Assembly: GCA_021780625.1 (NCBI GenBank)
Contig: JAJXYI010000058.1
Location: 1-9,207 of the forward strand
Direction of reading: 5' to 3'
Length of the DNA stretch: 9,207 nucleotides
Source: a bacterium
GTDB taxonomy: Bacteria > Verrucomicrobiota > Verrucomicrobiae > Opitutales > Opitutaceae
Shown here: positions 6,646 through 9,207 of the stretch, in pieces
Layout of the letters: every line of letters begins with the position of its first letter
Numbering within the stretch: position 1 is the stretch's first letter
Notes under the pieces: model-generated
The model's database searches: none
What the model saw: only the letters and a program-made list of their open reading frames with translations
Told to the model about the DNA's origin: nothing
Position numbers and translations under genes: made by a program

Positions 6646-7992
6646 TCAGTCGACGAGGGTGCCGTAAAGGGCGGCCGTGGAGAAGCGCTCGACCTTCAGG
6701 TTCACCAGCCGCCCGATGTGCTCCGGCGTGGCGTCAAAATGGGCGATGCGGTTTCCCCGCGTCCGGCCCGTGTAGCGGAGTCCCTTCTGGTCGGGGCCCT
6801 CGACGAGCACCTCCTGCGTGGAGCCGAGCAGCGCTTCGTTGCGGCGGAGGGAGTTTTCCTCGAGCAGGCGGAGGAGTTCCTGGTTGCGCGCCTCCTTGAC
6901 CTCGTCCGGCACCTGGTCGGCGAGCGTCGCCGCCGGCGTGCCGCTGCGTATCGAGTATTTGAACACGTACGCCATGTCGTAGTTGGCGCGGATGAACAGG
7001 TCGCGCGTCTGCTCGAAATCCTCGTCGGTCTCGCCCGGGAAACCGACGATGACGTCGGTCGAGATGTACATGTCCGACCGCACCGCCCGCAGCGCGTCGA
7101 CGATCTCGAGGTAGCGCTCGCGGGTGTACGGGCGGTTCATGGCCTTCAGGATCCGGTTGCTGCCGGACTGCAGCGGGAGGTGCACGTACTCGCAGAGCTT
7201 GGGCAGGCGCCCATAGGCCTCGATCAGGTCGGGCCTGAAGCCGCGCGGGTGGGGCGAAGTGAAGCGGATGCGCTCGATGCCGTCGATCTCGTGCACCTTC
7301 TCGATCAGCTGGACGAAGGGCGTCACGCCGCCGGTGTGCGCGTAGTCGCGGCGTCCGTAGCTCGTGACGATCTGGCCGAGCAGCGTGATTTCCCGCACGC
7401 CCTTCTCGGCGAGCCCGCGGCACTCGGCGACGATCTCCTCCATGCGCCGCGAGCGCTCATCGCCGCGGGTCTTGGGCACGATGCAAAAGGCGCAGTCCAT
7501 GTCGCAACCCTGCTGGATCGAGACGAAGGCCGAGACCTGGCGTTCCTCGAGCACGTGGTCGCGGATGGTGTTCTGGGAGCCGGGTTCCTCGTCGATGTCG
7601 ACGATTGAATGTCCGATCGGCACGCCCGAGTCCTTTGCCGCGCGCAGGTTGTCGAGATAGTCGGGAACCTGATGGAATTTCTGGGTCCCGACGATGAGAT
7701 CGACGTCGGGAAGCTGGTCGAGCAGGTCCGCGCCGCGGTTCTGGGCCATGCAGCCGAGGATTCCCAGGATGAACCGGGGCTGACGTCGCTTGCGCCCGGC
7801 CGCATGGCTCGCCTTGCCGATCGCCTTCTGCTCCGCCATGTCGCGCACGCTGCAGGTGTTGAGCAGCATGATGTCGCAGGTCTGCTCGTCGGAGACGATG
7901 CGGTAACCGCGGGCGCGCAGCATCGCCGCGACCGCCTCGCTGTCGCGCTCGTTCATCTGGCACCCGTAGGTTTTGATATAGACTCGATTCAC
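6646..7992 (-). CDS. miaB: tRNA-2-methylthio-N6-dimethylallyladenosine synthase (MiaB)
   Basis: MiaB is a radical-SAM methylthiotransferase that turns i6A37 into ms2i6A37 in tRNAs reading UNN codons. The 448-residue product has the N-terminal UPF0004 domain with cluster cysteines C11 (TYGCQMN), C47 (NTCSVR) and C81 (LGCMAQ). The radical-SAM motif follows with C163, C167 and C170 (CDMDCAFC), then PKTRG, SPHPRGF, HLPLQSGSNRILKAMNR and DVIVGFPGET, and a C-terminal TRAM domain from about 383. NTCSVR and the overall motif set favour MiaB over RimO or MtaB. The usual LLGQNVNSY reads LLGQIVTSY here (204-212). I chose GTG 7992 because similarity starts there and AGGGG lies 6 nt upstream. The frame stays open to about 8301, but that extension runs antisense to the next gene and looks non-coding. 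A chelatase gene follows after 5 nt. Confidence 0.96.
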   Translation of the reverse strand: MNRVYIKTYGCQMNERDSEAVAAMLRARGYRIVSDEQTCDIMLLNTCSVRDMAEQKAIGKASHAAGRKRRQPRFILGILGCMAQNRGADLLDQLPDVDLIVGTQKFHQVPDYLDNLRAAKDSGVPIGHSIVDIDEEPGSQNTIRDHVLEERQVSAFVSIQQGCDMDCAFCIVPKTRGDERSRRMEEIVAECRGLAEKGVREITLLGQIVTSYGRRDYAHTGGVTPFVQLIEKVHEIDGIERIRFTSPHPRGFRPDLIEAYGRLPKLCEYVHLPLQSGSNRILKAMNRPYTRERYLEIVDALRAVRSDMYISTDVIVGFPGETDEDFEQTRDLFIRANYDMAYVFKYSIRSGTPAATLADQVPDEVKEARNQELLRLLEENSLRRNEALLGSTQEVLVEGPDQKGLRYTGRTRGNRIAHFDATPEHIGRLVNLKVERFSTAALYGTLVD

Positions 7993-7998
7993 GTGAAG

Positions 7999-8003
7999 CC
8001 CCT
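7999..8003 (-). promoter_or_regulatory. Shine-Dalgarno that decides the miaB GTG start
   Basis: On the minus strand AGGGG (8003-7999) ends 6 nt before GTG 7992. It is the clearest ribosome binding site in the window and supports the non-ATG start over in-frame ATGs farther upstream. Confidence 0.55.
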
Positions 8004-8042
8004 GCAGACGCGCGGAAAGACGCTCAAAAACAGCCAAATGTC

Positions 8043-8061
8043 CAGCCCCGGCCTTGGGCTG
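8043..8061. repeat. Inverted repeat in the miaB-transglycosylase spacer
   Basis: CAGCCC (8043-8048) and GGGCTG (8056-8061) form a 6-bp stem with a 7-nt loop, inside the 154-bp divergent spacer at 7993-8146. That spacer must carry promoters for both flanking genes, but I see no convincing -35/-10 pair in it. The repeat may be an operator or may be chance in GC-rich DNA. Confidence 0.3.
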
Positions 8062-8146
8062 CCCGATCGGCGGCGAAAAATGCCGGGAAACCAAATCGGT
8101 TCGCCGTGGGTCTGAGGGGCCGCGGCGCTCCAAGGCCTCCGATCTC

Positions 8147-9207
8147 ATGCTTTTCAACCGCACTTCCGTTCTCCACACTGGCGCCGTGCGCCCCTCCCTG
8201 CTCCTTCTCGTGCTCGCGGGCCTGGCCTCGCTTCCGGCCCTTGGAGCCGACACCGACAGCTCGGATTCGAAGACGCAGCCCGCTCCCGCCACGCAGCCCA
8301 AGCAGGACGATTCGCTCGATCCGGACCAGCTTTACGCCGTGGGCAAGGCCCTGTTCGACCGCTACGCCCCCCCGGAAATCAAGGCCAAGTACGAATTCCC
8401 GAGCAAGGAACAGTGGGACGCCTTCCTCCCCCGGCTTCAGAAGGCTCTCAATGGCAATTCAATGCAGGACCTCGCTGCGCTGGAGCCGGAGGCTAGGCGG
8501 GCGTTGCGTTATCTCGACAGCGTACCGAATGCCTCCGGCCTCGCTGATTGGCTCCGTCAGCGTATCGAACTGATGGATGCGGCGCGGGCCCTGAGCCAGC
8601 CCGTTCCCGAGACGCCCGCTCCGCTCCCGCAACCGCCCGAACTCGCGCCCGCTCCAGGACCGACCCCGCCGCCTGTGCCCGCTCCGGAGCGTCCACCCGC
8701 GCCCCCGCCTCCGCGCTCCGGCTGGAATATCCCGGCCTATAACTTCTTCTATGCCCGACTTCTCCAACGGCCTGCACCTGCCGACGCCGGTGAACTGATG
8801 CCTGTGCTCGTCCGCGCCTTCACCCTAGAGCATGTGCCGGGAGCGCTGTCGTGGATGGCCGAGGTCGAATCGTCGCTGAATCCCTCCGCCAGGAGTCCCA
8901 CGGGGGCCAAGGGCCTCTTCCAACTCATGCCCGATACCGCAAAATCGCTGGGCCTGAGCACTTGGCTGCCCGACGAACGCATGGAGCCCGACAAGTCGGC
9001 CCGCGCGGCCGCCCGGCTGCTGCATTCCCTGTTCGGCACCTTCCACAGCTGGCCCCTCGCGATCGCCGCCTACAACGCCGGCGCTGGCCGCGTGAAACGG
9101 ATACTGGCCAGCCATCCCGGCGCGAAATCCTTCGCCGACATCGCAGGCTCGCTCCCCGTTGAAACGCGTCTGTACGTGCCAAAGGTCCTCGCCACGATCG
9201 CCGTGCG
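8147..9207 (+). CDS. Exported lytic transglycosylase, SLT (goose-lysozyme-like) domain; 3'-truncated by window edge
   Basis: Lytic transglycosylases cleave the MurNAc-GlcNAc bond of peptidoglycan to give 1,6-anhydro ends. The 353 visible residues start with a signal-peptide-like segment: Arg16 before a Leu-rich core at about 18-30, with likely cleavage near ALGA (31-34). A charged, probably helical region follows at about 55-150, then a proline-rich linker at about 152-189 that could span the cell wall. The SLT domain begins around 217. Its probable catalytic Glu241 sits in EVESSLNP, followed by GAKGLFQLMPDTA at 253-265 and AAYNAGAGRV at 307-316. The end is cut at the window edge; LysM repeats as in MltD could follow. 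ATG 8147 lacks a Shine-Dalgarno, and GTG 8186 would still leave a hydrophobic signal core. The helical N-terminal region is not one I recognise. The gene diverges from miaB and has no evident link to sulfur metabolism. Confidence 0.9.
   Translation, partial: MLFNRTSVLHTGAVRPSLLLLVLAGLASLPALGADTDSSDSKTQPAPATQPKQDDSLDPDQLYAVGKALFDRYAPPEIKAKYEFPSKEQWDAFLPRLQKALNGNSMQDLAALEPEARRALRYLDSVPNASGLADWLRQRIELMDAARALSQPVPETPAPLPQPPELAPAPGPTPPPVPAPERPPAPPPPRSGWNIPAYNFFYARLLQRPAPADAGELMPVLVRAFTLEHVPGALSWMAEVESSLNPSARSPTGAKGLFQLMPDTAKSLGLSTWLPDERMEPDKSARAAARLLHSLFGTFHSWPLAIAAYNAGAGRVKRILASHPGAKSFADIAGSLPVETRLYVPKVLATIAV

Noticed and set aside
5888..6899. Plus-strand open frames opposite the chelatase and the end of miaB
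   Set aside because: They show no motifs, overlap well-supported minus-strand genes, and are explained by base composition.
7993..8301. N-terminal extension of miaB up to about 8301
   Set aside because: It would run antisense into the transglycosylase signal peptide, has no similarity to MiaB, and a good Shine-Dalgarno precedes GTG 7992.
1..9207. A novel defence system, mobile element, CRISPR array or RNA gene
   Set aside because: Nearly all the sequence is covered by recognisable housekeeping genes, and the gaps are all under 160 bp. I saw no repeat array, tRNA-like fold, transposase or toxin/effector pair.

Overview
The window is GC-rich bacterial DNA with densely packed, ordinary metabolic genes. 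It is dominated by assimilatory sulfate reduction plus enzymes that could supply siroheme. The last visible gene encodes an exported peptidoglycan lytic transglycosylase, so the host has a murein wall, probably Gram-negative. Most genes lack a recognisable Shine-Dalgarno sequence. I lean weakly towards a GC-rich Verrucomicrobiota-like (Opitutaceae-type) bacterium, but this is inference from overall gene style and nothing here proves it. No rRNA, tRNA, CRISPR array, insertion sequence or phage gene was seen.

Layout. Positions 1-4902 hold four minus-strand genes read in the order cysI (sulfite reductase hemoprotein), cysH (PAPS reductase type), cysD and cysN (the two ATP sulfurylase subunits); cysN runs off the left edge. 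The four are most likely one operon, with gaps of about 75-85 nt between reading frames. At 4903-4980 is a 78-bp AT-rich divergent spacer. It carries an inverted repeat, TTGAC-N5-GTCAA, whose arms coincide with candidate -35 boxes facing both ways. From 4981 a plus-strand gene encodes uroporphyrinogen-III C-methyltransferase (cobA/SUMT type). It meets, tail to tail with one base between stop codons, a minus-strand gene pair: miaB (tRNA methylthiotransferase), followed 5 nt later by a two-domain CbiX/SirB-like chelatase. Divergent from miaB, from 8147 to the right edge, is the lytic transglycosylase gene.

How the genes fit together. CysDN activates sulfate to APS. CysH of the single-cysteine type would reduce PAPS to sulfite, so an APS kinase is needed; it could be fused to the unseen CysN C-terminus or lie elsewhere. 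CysI reduces sulfite to sulfide and needs siroheme. CobA makes precorrin-2 from uroporphyrinogen III, and the CbiX-like protein is a plausible iron chelatase for the last siroheme step. The precorrin-2 dehydrogenase and the CysI electron donor (CysJ or ferredoxin) are not in the window. I found no undescribed biological system. The points most worth checking are the palindrome shared by cysI and cobA, the decayed N-terminal half of the chelatase, the atypical C-terminal part of CysH, and a possible translationally coupled upstream start for cysD.
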